21,564 nucleotides of DNA. Origin: Bacteroidales bacterium. Its GTDB lineage: Bacteria > Bacteroidota > Bacteroidia > Bacteroidales > UBA932. Within the stretch, counting starts at the first letter, position 1, and each line of letters begins with the position of its first letter. The stretch is taken from positions 1 through 21,564 of the forward strand of contig VSOK01000043.1 of NCBI GenBank assembly GCA_009774765.1, given 5' to 3'. The translations under genes and the position numbers were made by a program. The notes under the pieces are model-generated. The model ran no database searches, was not told the DNA's origin, and worked only from the letters and a program-made list of their open reading frames with translations. Shown in pieces: positions 1-8,795 of this stretch.

Positions 1-116
1 TCTCCATAATCTTGAATTGAACAATCCTCCCACTCCCCACTGAACTCTGGAAATCTCAAAGGGGGAACATTGAGGTTTTTAGTTTCCTGATTTATATTTT
101 CGTTATTCGTACTCAT
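1..116 (-). CDS. hsdS: HsdS, type I restriction-modification specificity subunit (N-terminal fragment, cut by the window edge)
   Basis: The start codon is the complement of CAT at 114-116 and the frame stays open to the window edge, giving 38 codons. The N-terminus contains VPPLRFPEFSGEWEDCSI, which resembles the classic opening of the first target-recognition domain in type I specificity subunits (P-x-LRFPEF-x-GEWE). HsdS selects the DNA target and tethers two HsdM and two HsdR subunits. The gene begins 9 bp after the rhuM stop and is the last visible member of the hsdR-GIY-hsdM-rhuM-hsdS operon. The target-recognition domains lie outside the window, so specificity and intactness cannot be judged. 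Confidence 0.85.
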   Translation of the reverse strand, partial: MSTNNENINQETKNLNVPPLRFPEFSGEWEDCSIQDYG

Positions 117-125
117 ATGTCCAGC

Positions 126-1169
126 CTAATCTTTATCAGTTTTATCCAAATTTTCCAGAAGAAGAAATTTATCAAAATCACTACGGTACAAGCGATCCTG
201 AACTATCCTGTATCTCTCCCATTCACTTTCAGCGTGAGCCTTTGCTATTTCAGCTGAAATGCTCCCGGCATCAGACAAAACATTTTCATCCATTATCCGC
301 AAAAAACCGTCTAACCTTGTCTCCCAATCCTCCATCGTCATAGGAATATGCCTACGTGCCTGCAATTCAGCAAGATCCAAATATGCAGAAACCAATCTAC
401 CCAATGACTGAAGTTCATCTTCTGACAAATAATTCTTGGCTACAATCACATCATATTTATGGATTTTGCTATTTGGAGCACCTTCCCAAGTCGTCAGCCC
501 CATATTCGTTTTCTCGGCATCCGCCCTTTCATAAATCAACTCCGCAGCAGTATGACCATGAACACTGAAATGCATTTTATTCTGCACAGTAGCGAAAAAA
601 CGTTTTGTAGCTGTTGCTGTCGGGTCATAGTCAATGGATGTAGCATAAATATCTGTAATTTTCTGATAAAAGCGACGCTCCGAAAGACGAATCTCCCGAA
701 TGCGTTCCAATTGCTTCTCAAAATAATCTTTTGTCAACTTTGAACCACCATTTTTCAGCCTTTCATCATCCATTACCCAGCCTTGAATAGTGTAGTCCTT
801 CACGATTGCATTGGCCCATTTACGAAATTGAACTGCACGCTCATTGTTAACTTTAAATCCTACCGCAATAATCATTTGGAGATTATAATGTTTGGTGTTA
901 TAGGATTTCCCATCAGCAGCAGTTATTAAGTAATTCTTAATAACTGCCACCTCTTCAAGTTCATTATCATCAAATATCTTCTTGATATGCTGACTTATAG
1001 CAGGAACAGAAACCCCATATAACTCAGCCATAAGCCTTTGAGTAAGCCAAATATTTTCATCAGAATACCTGATTTCTATATTATCAGCGTTTTCTCCAAT
1101 AGCTGCCACATAACTGAGATATTCAGCAGCAGATGAGGATATCGTTATTTCTTTCTTTTTTTTAGCCAT
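126..1169 (-). CDS. rhuM: RhuM family protein inside the type I R-M operon
   Basis: This 347-aa protein matches the RhuM family, first described from a Salmonella pathogenicity island and later found widely beside type I R-M genes. The N-terminus is lysine-rich. It is followed by the family block around residues 35-60 (DENIWLTQRLMAELYGVSVP, then AISQHIKKIF), which reads like a winged-helix or HTH DNA-binding unit. Next come YNLQMIIAVGFKVN and the conserved RKWANAIVKDYTIQGWVMDD. The C-terminal half is charged and helical. The biochemical role of the family is not settled. The gene starts 11 bp after the hsdM stop and ends 9 bp before hsdS, so it is co-transcribed with the modification genes. 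Regulation or protection of the R-M system is only an inference from this position. Confidence 0.85.
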   Translation of the reverse strand: MAKKKKEITISSSAAEYLSYVAAIGENADNIEIRYSDENIWLTQRLMAELYGVSVPAISQHIKKIFDDNELEEVAVIKNYLITAADGKSYNTKHYNLQMIIAVGFKVNNERAVQFRKWANAIVKDYTIQGWVMDDERLKNGGSKLTKDYFEKQLERIREIRLSERRFYQKITDIYATSIDYDPTATATKRFFATVQNKMHFSVHGHTAAELIYERADAEKTNMGLTTWEGAPNSKIHKYDVIVAKNYLSEDELQSLGRLVSAYLDLAELQARRHIPMTMEDWETRLDGFLRIMDENVLSDAGSISAEIAKAHAESEWERYRIVQDRLYRSDFDKFLLLENLDKTDKD

Positions 1170-1180
1170 TATGCGTCTCC

Positions 1181-2734
1181 TTATTCCACAATACCCAATT
1201 CTTTCAGGTACACTTCAATCTCCTTGTCGAGCTCGGCGCGTTTGGCTTCCAGTTCCTTGATTTCAGCCATAACAGCTTTGATGTCAATAGGCTCTTCCTC
1301 TTCAAAGGTATCAACGTAACGTGGAATATTCAGGTTGTAGTCATTATCCTCAACCTCCTGCAGCGAGGCAAGATGACTGTACTTTTCTATTTCCTTGCGG
1401 TCACGATAGGTTTCGACAATCTTTTGAATATGCTGCTCACGGAGCTTGTTCTGTGTCTTGACCTTTTCAAACTCCTTGCTTGCATCAATGAATAGGATAT
1501 TGTCATCTTCTTTACGGCATTTTTTGAAAACAAGAATACATGTCGGGATGCTTGTGCCGTAGAAGATGTTGGCAGGCAAGCCTATAATGGCGTCCACATA
1601 GTTTTTCTTTTCTATCAGGAAGCGGCGTATTACACCTTCTGCATTTCCTCGGAACAGAACACCATGCGGAGCGACACAAGCCATTGTACCGCCTTCGTTC
1701 AAGTGGTAAATCATATGCAGGATAAAGGCATAGTCGGCTGTCTTACGTGGGGCAAGCCGTCCTGCCTTGCTGAAACGGTCATCGTTATTGAACTTATCGG
1801 CAGCACTCCATTCGGCAGAGAACGGAGGATTTGCGACCACAGCGTCAAACTGGGTATCTCCAAAGGCATCCCATTCAAGCGTATCACCATTTTCAATCTT
1901 AAAGTTGTTGAATCTGATGCCGTGAAGCAGCATATTCATTCGGGCAAGGTTGTAAGTTGTCGGATTCTTTTCCTGTCCATAAATATCAACTGCATTTCCT
2001 ATACTTGCAGCACGAAGCAGTAAAGAACCACTGCCGCAAGTCGGATCATAGACATTACGCAAACGCTGATGTCCAATAGATACAATCTCCGCCAAAATAC
2101 GGCTGACTTCCTGCGGAGTATAGAACTCCCCCGCTTTCTTTCCTGCTCCTGCAGCAAACTGCGAAATCATATATTCATAAGCATCACCCAAGATGTCAAT
2201 CTCCTGTGATGCTTCTACACCAAAATCTATATCGTCCAATGCAAGAAGTACATTGCTGACGAGCGTATTTTTGTCGTCCGCTGTTTTACCCAATTTAGGC
2301 GATGCCAAGTCTATATCCGAAAACAATCCACCAAAATCTTCTTCGCTGTCCTGTCCTAAAGTACTGTCTTCAATACGCTTCAATGAGCGTTCAAGCATAG
2401 GTAAGATATTTTCTTTACGTTTGATTGCTTCGATTACTGACGAAAACAAGAATTTCGGTTCAATGAAGTAGCCTATATTCTCCAAACATTGGTTCTTGGC
2501 TTCTTCTTGCAGTTCCACCGCATCGGCATCTTCCATTTCCCATAATTCCTTAAAGGTTATTTCATCATCCACCAACGCATTATTGGCGTACTTTTCTATT
2601 TTCTCTGATAAGTATTTATAAAAAATGAACCCCAATGTAAAATACATAAAGTCGCTTGCCGACATATTGCCACGCAAACGGTTTGCGACCTCCCAAAGCT
2701 GGTCACGGAGTTTCTGTTGCAGTTCTTCGCTCAT
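1181..2734 (-). CDS. hsdM: HsdM, type I N6-adenine DNA methyltransferase subunit
   Basis: This 517-aa protein is the modification subunit of a type I R-M system. It transfers a methyl group from S-adenosylmethionine to N6 of adenine in the target chosen by HsdS. Residues 1-150 form the helical HsdM N-terminal domain. The N6-MTase domain follows: GEFYTPQEVSRILAEI near 202-217, the SAM-binding motif I DPTCGSGS at 230-237, and the catalytic motif IV NPPF at 302-305. The C-terminus is a charged coiled-coil-like tail, as expected for contact with HsdS. Length and motif spacing are normal and no lesion is visible. It begins 12 bp after the GIY-YIG gene and ends 11 bp before rhuM. Confidence 0.96.
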   Translation of the reverse strand: MSEELQQKLRDQLWEVANRLRGNMSASDFMYFTLGFIFYKYLSEKIEKYANNALVDDEITFKELWEMEDADAVELQEEAKNQCLENIGYFIEPKFLFSSVIEAIKRKENILPMLERSLKRIEDSTLGQDSEEDFGGLFSDIDLASPKLGKTADDKNTLVSNVLLALDDIDFGVEASQEIDILGDAYEYMISQFAAGAGKKAGEFYTPQEVSRILAEIVSIGHQRLRNVYDPTCGSGSLLLRAASIGNAVDIYGQEKNPTTYNLARMNMLLHGIRFNNFKIENGDTLEWDAFGDTQFDAVVANPPFSAEWSAADKFNNDDRFSKAGRLAPRKTADYAFILHMIYHLNEGGTMACVAPHGVLFRGNAEGVIRRFLIEKKNYVDAIIGLPANIFYGTSIPTCILVFKKCRKEDDNILFIDASKEFEKVKTQNKLREQHIQKIVETYRDRKEIEKYSHLASLQEVEDNDYNLNIPRYVDTFEEEEPIDIKAVMAEIKELEAKRAELDKEIEVYLKELGIVE

Positions 2735-2746
2735 ATCTTTATTGCT

Positions 2747-3442
2747 CTATATATTCTGTATTACATTACTTTCCTGCAATGATATATTGCTCTCAATTAT
2801 ACTTCTCAGGTCGTCCAACGCTTTCCCTTTATATGAAAAATATTTAGCCCCTTGATATGCACCCGATGTATTCCGTTTTTCTTCTGGCATAAACGTACCG
2901 ACAAAAGGGGACAATTTATAAATACGGCCTTCGTATTCGACAGAGTCATCACTTGCCACCTTGACCTCAGTATTCGTAGGGATAAAGGTAACGCACTCCC
3001 CTATTTTAATGCCTATCATACTGAATTTGAAACGCCCTCGCTTTACGGTCCGTTTCTGCACGACAGGCAAAGACTCTTTTTTGTTATGGCAAACCGGTTT
3101 ATTATCTACATAGACCGTAACAACCGCATCATCAATCATCTTTGCTATATCATTGAATATATCCAAAGCTATTTGCGGTGGTACATTGAAGAACTCCCGA
3201 TTCTGACGAATACGCAAATCTGTCAATCGATCAATCGTTTTATGTACGTGTTTTTCAACATCATTATATTTTACGGTCTGGATAGTAGCATAAATCTCAA
3301 AAGGTAAGGGAACCGCTGTATTATCCAATTCTTTTGAGCGAATATCTACAGGACGAGAACTTTTGCCGATTTTGACCCAATCCTCTCGAAAACTTGGATT
3401 TGTCAAAATGTACACATATCCAGGTTCATTTATCTTTGCCAT
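2747..3442 (-). CDS. GIY-YIG (T5orf172-type) nuclease with a C-terminal RAMA-like domain, embedded in the R-M operon
   Basis: I chose the ATG at 3442 (231 aa). It lies 8 bp after the hsdR stop with GGGAG-type purines upstream; an in-frame TTG at 3460 would overlap hsdR. Residues 8-105 look like a T5orf172/GIY-YIG nuclease. GYVYIL (8-13) and VKIGKS (23-28) give the two-strand GIY-YIG core, Arg35 follows, VEKHVH (62-67) carries the usual metal-binding Glu, and REFF lies near 82-85. Residues 135-215 form a second domain (IGECVTFIP, EGRIYKLSP, then a G-AYQGAKYFSYKGKALDDLR pattern). This recalls the RAMA domain found beside restriction enzymes and adenine methylases, but that match is only by eye. 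Co-transcription with hsdR and hsdM suggests a role in the same restriction pathway. Confidence 0.8.
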   Translation of the reverse strand: MAKINEPGYVYILTNPSFREDWVKIGKSSRPVDIRSKELDNTAVPLPFEIYATIQTVKYNDVEKHVHKTIDRLTDLRIRQNREFFNVPPQIALDIFNDIAKMIDDAVVTVYVDNKPVCHNKKESLPVVQKRTVKRGRFKFSMIGIKIGECVTFIPTNTEVKVASDDSVEYEGRIYKLSPFVGTFMPEEKRNTSGAYQGAKYFSYKGKALDDLRSIIESNISLQESNVIQNI

Positions 3443-3450
3443 ATATGATT

Positions 3451-6279
3451 TTACTCCCAATTAAAAGTTCTTATGATATTGCGTAATCTCTCCATTATTC
3501 TCGTCAAGGCCTTTCTGGTTTTGATTAGTCCGAGATGTTTCCCTTTCAAAGCCTTTGGGATAATTTCCGGCTGTTCTTTTTGTAAATAGTCATACTCTTT
3601 TATGTAGAGATTAAGCACATCTGCAGGAATTTGCTCATCATCAGCTAAGGCATTCACAGCCTTATTGCGTTCCGACACAATATATTGGTTCAGACGTTCC
3701 TCTAATTCATTTGTTCCATCAGCCTTATTTCGTCCGTTTATGAAGTTTTCTTTGTCTTCATCCACATTCTTTTGGATAAAGCCGTCAATGAGTTTAGCTT
3801 TGCCTCGCATTCCGGCATCCTTAATCATAGTATCAAGAATATGCTGACGTTTTACTGAGTAATCATCGCTATACGGGTCAAGTTCCGCAATGAGTTCAAG
3901 AATATAAGCCACATTGATGATGTCGCTGTGCAATAATTCAAGACAGAAATCAATATCTTCCAAACCTTGACTATCTCCGTATGGCACAGGATCTTCCGCA
4001 ACAACAGACGGTGTTACAGGTGGATCGATAAACCCAACTGTAATATCAAGATATTTACTCTTATAGTCATTGAACTGTTGTTCGGTCATTCCAAGGTCAT
4101 CCGCATCCTCACTGTAATCTTCGTATATCTGTATTTCTGCATGTTTACGGATAATATCACGGAATGCAAGCACAAAATTCTTCTTGTCATTTTCGTTTTG
4201 CAGAAAGTCTATACTACCAGGGGTCGGATACTTTTGCAAGAAATCTATCGCCAACTTTTGATATTCCTGTTTTACATCCTCGAACGGAGGACGCACTATT
4301 TCTTCCGGATTATCCGAGTTACTGAATAATTTTATAGCAGCATCAACATTGCTCTTCAAATCACGGAAACAGACAATCTTTCCGAAGCGTTTCTTCTCAT
4401 TCAGCACACGGTTCGTCCGGCTAAATGCCTGCAACAAACCGTGATATTCCATATTCTTATCTACATAGAGCGTATTGAGTTTCTTGCTGTCAAAACCGGT
4501 AAGGAACATTCCGACAACAAGGCAAAGATCAAGCGACTTCATATCAGCACGCTTCTTTTTCATACGCAGGTTGATGTCATCGTAATAGGCACGGAAATTT
4601 TCGGTAGTAAATGCTGTACCAAACATTTCATTATAATCGTCCATAATAGCCTGCAGTTCATCCGCTTCGCCAACGCTATTACTAACATACTGCCCTGTCC
4701 CCATTCCTGTCTGTTCATCATCCTGACTGTTGTTTGCTCCGTATGTAAACACAGCACCAATACGAATATTCGGCTTCAACGACTTGAATATCTTGTAATA
4801 ACGGATAAGCATCGGTACGGACTGCACAGCAAACAACGCATCAAATTCTCCGTCGAATGTGGACTTGTTGAAGTTGTTGAGAATGAATTTGGCAATTTCT
4901 TCCATACGGCTTTGATTGTCATTATCAACAACCTCGTTGCTATGATAATACTCAACCAGAAAACCAAGCACATTCTCATCTGCAATCGCATCTTTGATGA
5001 GATATTTATGAAGACAATTTCCGAATATTTCTTTAGTCGTATGACCATCCACAGCATTCTCGGTAAAAATAGGGGTTCCTGTAAAGCCGAATATCTGAGC
5101 ATTGTCAAAGAATTTCATAATCTTCTTATGGCTATCCCCGAAATGGCTGCGATGGCACTCATCGAATATCATCACGATACGGGAATGACGAATAGCCTCA
5201 ATCTTGCTGCTGTACCCTGTCTTGCTTACTGCGGCATTAAGTTTCTGAATGGTAGTAATGATAATCTTGGAATTACTTTGCAGGCGTTTTACAAGTTCAT
5301 CCGTGTTATCGGTACTATCCACCGCACCCGGCTCAAAAGCCTCATATTCTGATTGTGTCTGAGTATCGAGGTCATGACGGTCAACAACAAACATCACCTT
5401 ATCCACATCATCCAATTCTGATACAAGTTGCGCAGCCTTGAATGAAGTCAAAGTCTTTCCTGCTCCTGTCGTATGCCAGATATAGCCGTTATCGTTGGAG
5501 TTTTGTACTCTATCCAAAATCTTCTCCACTGCATAGAACTGGTAAGGACGAAGCACCATCAGGCATTTGTCTCCCTCATGCAGCACTATATATTTTCCGA
5601 TGATCTTGCCGAGCGTGCATTTTTCCAGAAAGAATGCTGCAAACATATCCAATTCATTGAATGGATGATTTTGAGCATCAGTCCAATTGAATGTAAACTT
5701 GTAACCACTATTGGGATTATTGGCAAAATAACGAGTGTTTACGCCATTGGAGATAACAAACAGTTGGATATAGTCAAACAATCTATGAAACGAAGTTTTA
5801 TGGTAACGCTGTATTTGGTTGTATGCCTGTTTCAGTTCCACTCCTCTACGTTTCAATTCAATCTGTACCAAAGGCAAGCCATTAATAAGAATCGTTACAT
5901 CATAGCGACACTTCTTTCGTCCCTCAACCGTAATCTGATTCGATACCTGAAACTCATTCTGACACCATTGGGTACGATTAAGGAACTCTACCCAAATGCG
6001 CTGTCCATTTACCGTATCAAGAGGATATAAGTCACGAAGTTTCTTAGCCTTTTCAAAACGGGTGCCTCCTTCAAGGTAGATGAGAATTTTCTCAAACTCC
6101 TCTGTTGTAAACTCAGTACGTCCGTGTTCCTCCAATCGTTTGCGGTTGTGGATTTCCAACTGTCGTTTGAAATTAGCATACAAATTATCCTCTTCTGCAA
6201 TTTGGACATACTCATAGTTCATTTGCTTAAGAGTGGCTATCAGTCCGGCTTCCAATGCCGCTTCGCTTTGTGTTGACAT
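3451..6279 (-). CDS. hsdR: HsdR, type I restriction endonuclease/translocase subunit
   Basis: This 942-aa protein is the motor and nuclease subunit of the type I complex, pulling DNA and cutting far from the recognition site. The nuclease domain has the PD-(D/E)xK residues D127 and E141-x-K143 in YDVTILINGLPLVQIELK. The superfamily 2 helicase core follows: Walker A TTGAGKT (270-276), DECH box (373-376), GFTGTP (about 398-403), and the later LVVGMFLTGFDSKKLNTLYV and QAFSRTNRV motifs. The C-terminus is helical. It is the first gene of the operon. The ATG at 6277-6279 is preceded by AAGGCAAGGAT. A -7-like element and a 14-bp inverted repeat lie upstream. The frame is complete with no sign of decay. 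Confidence 0.96.
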   Translation of the reverse strand: MSTQSEAALEAGLIATLKQMNYEYVQIAEEDNLYANFKRQLEIHNRKRLEEHGRTEFTTEEFEKILIYLEGGTRFEKAKKLRDLYPLDTVNGQRIWVEFLNRTQWCQNEFQVSNQITVEGRKKCRYDVTILINGLPLVQIELKRRGVELKQAYNQIQRYHKTSFHRLFDYIQLFVISNGVNTRYFANNPNSGYKFTFNWTDAQNHPFNELDMFAAFFLEKCTLGKIIGKYIVLHEGDKCLMVLRPYQFYAVEKILDRVQNSNDNGYIWHTTGAGKTLTSFKAAQLVSELDDVDKVMFVVDRHDLDTQTQSEYEAFEPGAVDSTDNTDELVKRLQSNSKIIITTIQKLNAAVSKTGYSSKIEAIRHSRIVMIFDECHRSHFGDSHKKIMKFFDNAQIFGFTGTPIFTENAVDGHTTKEIFGNCLHKYLIKDAIADENVLGFLVEYYHSNEVVDNDNQSRMEEIAKFILNNFNKSTFDGEFDALFAVQSVPMLIRYYKIFKSLKPNIRIGAVFTYGANNSQDDEQTGMGTGQYVSNSVGEADELQAIMDDYNEMFGTAFTTENFRAYYDDINLRMKKKRADMKSLDLCLVVGMFLTGFDSKKLNTLYVDKNMEYHGLLQAFSRTNRVLNEKKRFGKIVCFRDLKSNVDAAIKLFSNSDNPEEIVRPPFEDVKQEYQKLAIDFLQKYPTPGSIDFLQNENDKKNFVLAFRDIIRKHAEIQIYEDYSEDADDLGMTEQQFNDYKSKYLDITVGFIDPPVTPSVVAEDPVPYGDSQGLEDIDFCLELLHSDIINVAYILELIAELDPYSDDYSVKRQHILDTMIKDAGMRGKAKLIDGFIQKNVDEDKENFINGRNKADGTNELEERLNQYIVSERNKAVNALADDEQIPADVLNLYIKEYDYLQKEQPEIIPKALKGKHLGLIKTRKALTRIMERLRNIIRTFNWE

Positions 6280-6309
6280 ATCCTTGCCTTAATTTATTTT
6301 GAATAATAC

Positions 6310-6342
6310 ACTTAATTAAGGATTTAATATCCTCAATTAAGT
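6310..6342 (-). repeat. 14-bp inverted repeat in the hsdR leader (possible operator or 5' UTR hairpin)
   Basis: Arms at 6310-6323 and 6329-6342 are complementary with one mismatch (ACTTAATTAAGGAT against ATCCTCAATTAAGT) and enclose a 5-nt loop. The repeat lies between the putative -7 element (6353-6360) and the hsdR start at 6279. It would therefore begin within a few bases of the expected transcript start. It is AT-rich and lacks a T-run, so an operator or leader stem-loop is more likely than a terminator. No regulator gene is encoded in the R-M operon itself. Confidence 0.6.
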
Positions 6343-6352
6343 TCATCACAAA

Positions 6353-6360
6353 CAAAGATA
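6353..6360 (-). promoter_or_regulatory. Putative -7 element of the hsdR operon promoter
   Basis: The minus strand reads TATCTTTG, an exact match to the Bacteroides -7 consensus TAnnTTTG. At the expected -33 position there is only TTTT rather than TTTG, so the promoter is incomplete by eye. It lies about 74 bp before the hsdR start codon. Confidence 0.45.
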
Positions 6361-6463
6361 GCACAAATAATTGAGACTGATAAAATTCATATCATTGATT
6401 GATTAAATCAAAATAGTAGAAATTTAGCAATTTTCCCATATAGTCCATAAAAGGAATTACATC

Positions 6464-7384
6464 CTATACTTTAGTGTTGGACGCATTAATTTTTATCAAA
6501 ATTTCTTCACTTAATTGTGATGAAATAAATGCAAGATCCTCAAAAGTAACATTATTTAGTAGTGCGGAATCTTGATTGAACCGTTTTTTCAATTCATCCA
6601 AAACAATACCTTGTAAACATATCCCTACACTCATTAGTGCATCAAAATTTTCAAAGTGATCATTTCCCAGTAAAATTCCTACCGACAAACCATGTACAAA
6701 CTGAGAAAAATAAGTAGAGTACATAGAAGTCACGGTTTTCCTTTTATCGATTAACGAATATAAATCTTCCCATTTATATTTAGCGACATTGCCATTTTTT
6801 CCAAACTTACCGAACTCTTTATACTGCCAATTAGTATTTTTCAATACTAATTGGTGAAATTGGGGATTAGTTTTGGCATATTCATGTTGATTAAGTCGTT
6901 GTGTGCAAAATGATATAACTTGTTCTGTATTACATTTGGCTTCTTGCATCTGTTTGACAAGTGTGGAATATTCATTATCAGAAATTTTTCCATCATACCC
7001 AATTTTATCGATTAACAAATCTGATCTTTTCTTCATCCCATCAAGAATATACAAATAATATCTATACTCCCGCTCCATTGTATCTTTATTTGCATAAATT
7101 AATTTTAGAATAACAATGCGGTCAGCAATTGCCCGAATTAAAGTTGCAATAGCTGCATAATCATTATTCTGAGTTGCCAATATATATACAGAACTAAAAT
7201 TCTTGATAATACTATATATAAAACTTGCTTCCATACTTTGGATGTCATCAACAACTCCGAAACGAAATCTGCGTGGAAAATCTCGTGTCAAAACTTTTAA
7301 CCACAACTGCATATAATGAAAAGCCTCAAAAGATGAGGCTTCTGTTCCAAACAACTCTTCATTTTCTGGAATTCTAATTTTCAT
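6464..7384 (-). CDS. Helical protein resembling DUF5677, partner of the upstream ATPase
   Basis: This 306-aa protein is unnamed. It appears all-helical and lacks a signal peptide or membrane segment. LIRAIADRIVILKLIY (near 102-117) and YSTYFSQFVHGLSVG (near 222-236) follow the pattern of DUF5677-type proteins: an Arg-rich helix, then a Tyr/Ser-x-x-His helix. The middle part is charged. It starts 15 bp after the stop of the AAA/DUF234 ATPase gene and is almost certainly co-transcribed with it. Its codons look more AT-rich than those of hsdM or recQ, in keeping with accessory DNA. Function is unknown. A HEPN-like effector or adaptor would be a guess, and no clear R-x4-6-H RNase motif was seen. 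Confidence 0.6.
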   Translation of the reverse strand: MKIRIPENEELFGTEASSFEAFHYMQLWLKVLTRDFPRRFRFGVVDDIQSMEASFIYSIIKNFSSVYILATQNNDYAAIATLIRAIADRIVILKLIYANKDTMEREYRYYLYILDGMKKRSDLLIDKIGYDGKISDNEYSTLVKQMQEAKCNTEQVISFCTQRLNQHEYAKTNPQFHQLVLKNTNWQYKEFGKFGKNGNVAKYKWEDLYSLIDKRKTVTSMYSTYFSQFVHGLSVGILLGNDHFENFDALMSVGICLQGIVLDELKKRFNQDSALLNNVTFEDLAFISSQLSEEILIKINASNTKV

Positions 7385-7399
7385 AACATTAATATAATT

Positions 7400-8773
7400 C
7401 TATTTCATTAACTCAACAACATCTTCCGGCAACATCACATTCTCGGAATCACCTTTCGGAGCGTTCTTAAGGAACAGCATCGGAACTATGGTGTACTTCT
7501 TGGCAAACGGCAGCAGATTAGCCTTGCGGAGAAGTTCAGTTGTTAACAGTTTGCCATTCTCTTGGGTTGTCCATTTGCATTCTCCGACCAGCAGATACTT
7601 TTTATCAAGCGATTCAGCCATTACATCAAATTCGACTTGTTCCGGCTTCTTATCCTCATTGAGAACAGAACCCCACCACCGTTTTGCCTTGCCATAAACT
7701 ACTCCATTGACAAGATTTCCTGTTACGGCATCCCTACACAATTTCTCCCATTGCATACTTACATACTCTGAAAAATGGGCGTTCAAAGCCTGATCTATGG
7801 GTAAACGTCGATCAAGTTCTATGAACGAACGATTAGGGACAACAAACTGATAATAGAATGCCATAAACGGATCGGCAATCTTGTAGAGGCTCTTTTTCGC
7901 ATTCTTCTCATCAATCCCGAACGGAACATCTTTTTCCAAAAAACCGAGATCAACAAGTTTCTTCAATGGACGCGACAGATTGGTTGCAGGCTCATTGCAT
8001 CGTGCAGCAATCTCAGAAAGACGGTTTGCACCAGTGCCAATATAAGACATTATTGTCGAAGTCTTGACAATATCCTTTACATCGTCCTGAAAAAGTTTTA
8101 CTGGTTCTTCGTAAAGTGTTCCATTCACAGAAAGGATATTATGCCACATAGCATCATCAAGCGAAATTCTGTTTTCCCTCAGTTCCCAATAGCGCGGCAC
8201 ACCGCCCCATACAGCATACTCTTCAATAGCGTTCATCGCATTAAGGTTCAATGCCTCCTGAATATAGGGTAAACGTATAGGGGTAAGTCTCATTATCTCA
8301 TCAGCACGACCATAAAGAGGCGCAGTAGAATCAAGAAACAACCCATACATCATATTTTGTGACGAACCACAAAGCACCAGATTATACTTCAACTGTTTCT
8401 CATCAACAAGTTTCTGCAATACAGACGGCAGTTCAGGAGATTGCTCCACAAGATACGGAAATTCGTCCAAGCATAGAGTAAAACGATTGTCTGTTCGATA
8501 ATTGACCGCACGAAACATAGACTCCCAATCCGGATAAGACAACTTATCAAAATCAGGAAATACTTGCGCTACTACCTTTGCAAGCAAAGTCCTTTGGTGT
8601 TGCCCTTCGGAACGGTCGGCAAGGAAATATACATCACTGTCCGACAACACCCTTTTGATAAGTGTTGACTTACCCAGCCGTCTGCGGCCGTACATCACGA
8701 CTAACGAAAACTTCTCTCTTGTAAGAGCATCCTTTAATCGTTCAGCTTCATCTATTCTATCAACGAATTTCAT
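7400..8773 (-). CDS. AAA ATPase with C-terminal DUF234 nuclease-like domain
   Basis: This 457-aa protein has the layout of the archaeal-type ATPase/DUF234 family. Residues 1-230 are a STAND/AAA-like NTPase: Walker A in YGRRRLGKSTLIK (28-40) and Walker B LCLDEFPYL (100-108, Asp103 and Glu104). A winged-helix region follows near 240-290 (IMSYIGTGANRLSEIAARC). DUF234 is last, with D383 (VEFDVMAES) and E398-x-K400 (LLVGECKW) forming a PD-(D/E)xK-like signature. The family is widespread in Bacteroidetes and archaea with no defined substrate. A consensus promoter lies just upstream, and the DUF5677-like gene follows after 15 bp. ATP-gated nucleic-acid cleavage is an inference from the two active-site signatures. 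Confidence 0.88.
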   Translation of the reverse strand: MKFVDRIDEAERLKDALTREKFSLVVMYGRRRLGKSTLIKRVLSDSDVYFLADRSEGQHQRTLLAKVVAQVFPDFDKLSYPDWESMFRAVNYRTDNRFTLCLDEFPYLVEQSPELPSVLQKLVDEKQLKYNLVLCGSSQNMMYGLFLDSTAPLYGRADEIMRLTPIRLPYIQEALNLNAMNAIEEYAVWGGVPRYWELRENRISLDDAMWHNILSVNGTLYEEPVKLFQDDVKDIVKTSTIMSYIGTGANRLSEIAARCNEPATNLSRPLKKLVDLGFLEKDVPFGIDEKNAKKSLYKIADPFMAFYYQFVVPNRSFIELDRRLPIDQALNAHFSEYVSMQWEKLCRDAVTGNLVNGVVYGKAKRWWGSVLNEDKKPEQVEFDVMAESLDKKYLLVGECKWTTQENGKLLTTELLRKANLLPFAKKYTIVPMLFLKNAPKGDSENVMLPEDVVELMK

Positions 8774-8795
8774 ATGCCTTATTTATTATGCAATA

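Noticed and set aside
4441..5352. 303-codon open frame on the plus strand
   Set aside because: It lies wholly antisense to hsdR, whose motifs are unmistakable, and its translation shows no domain or coding character of its own.
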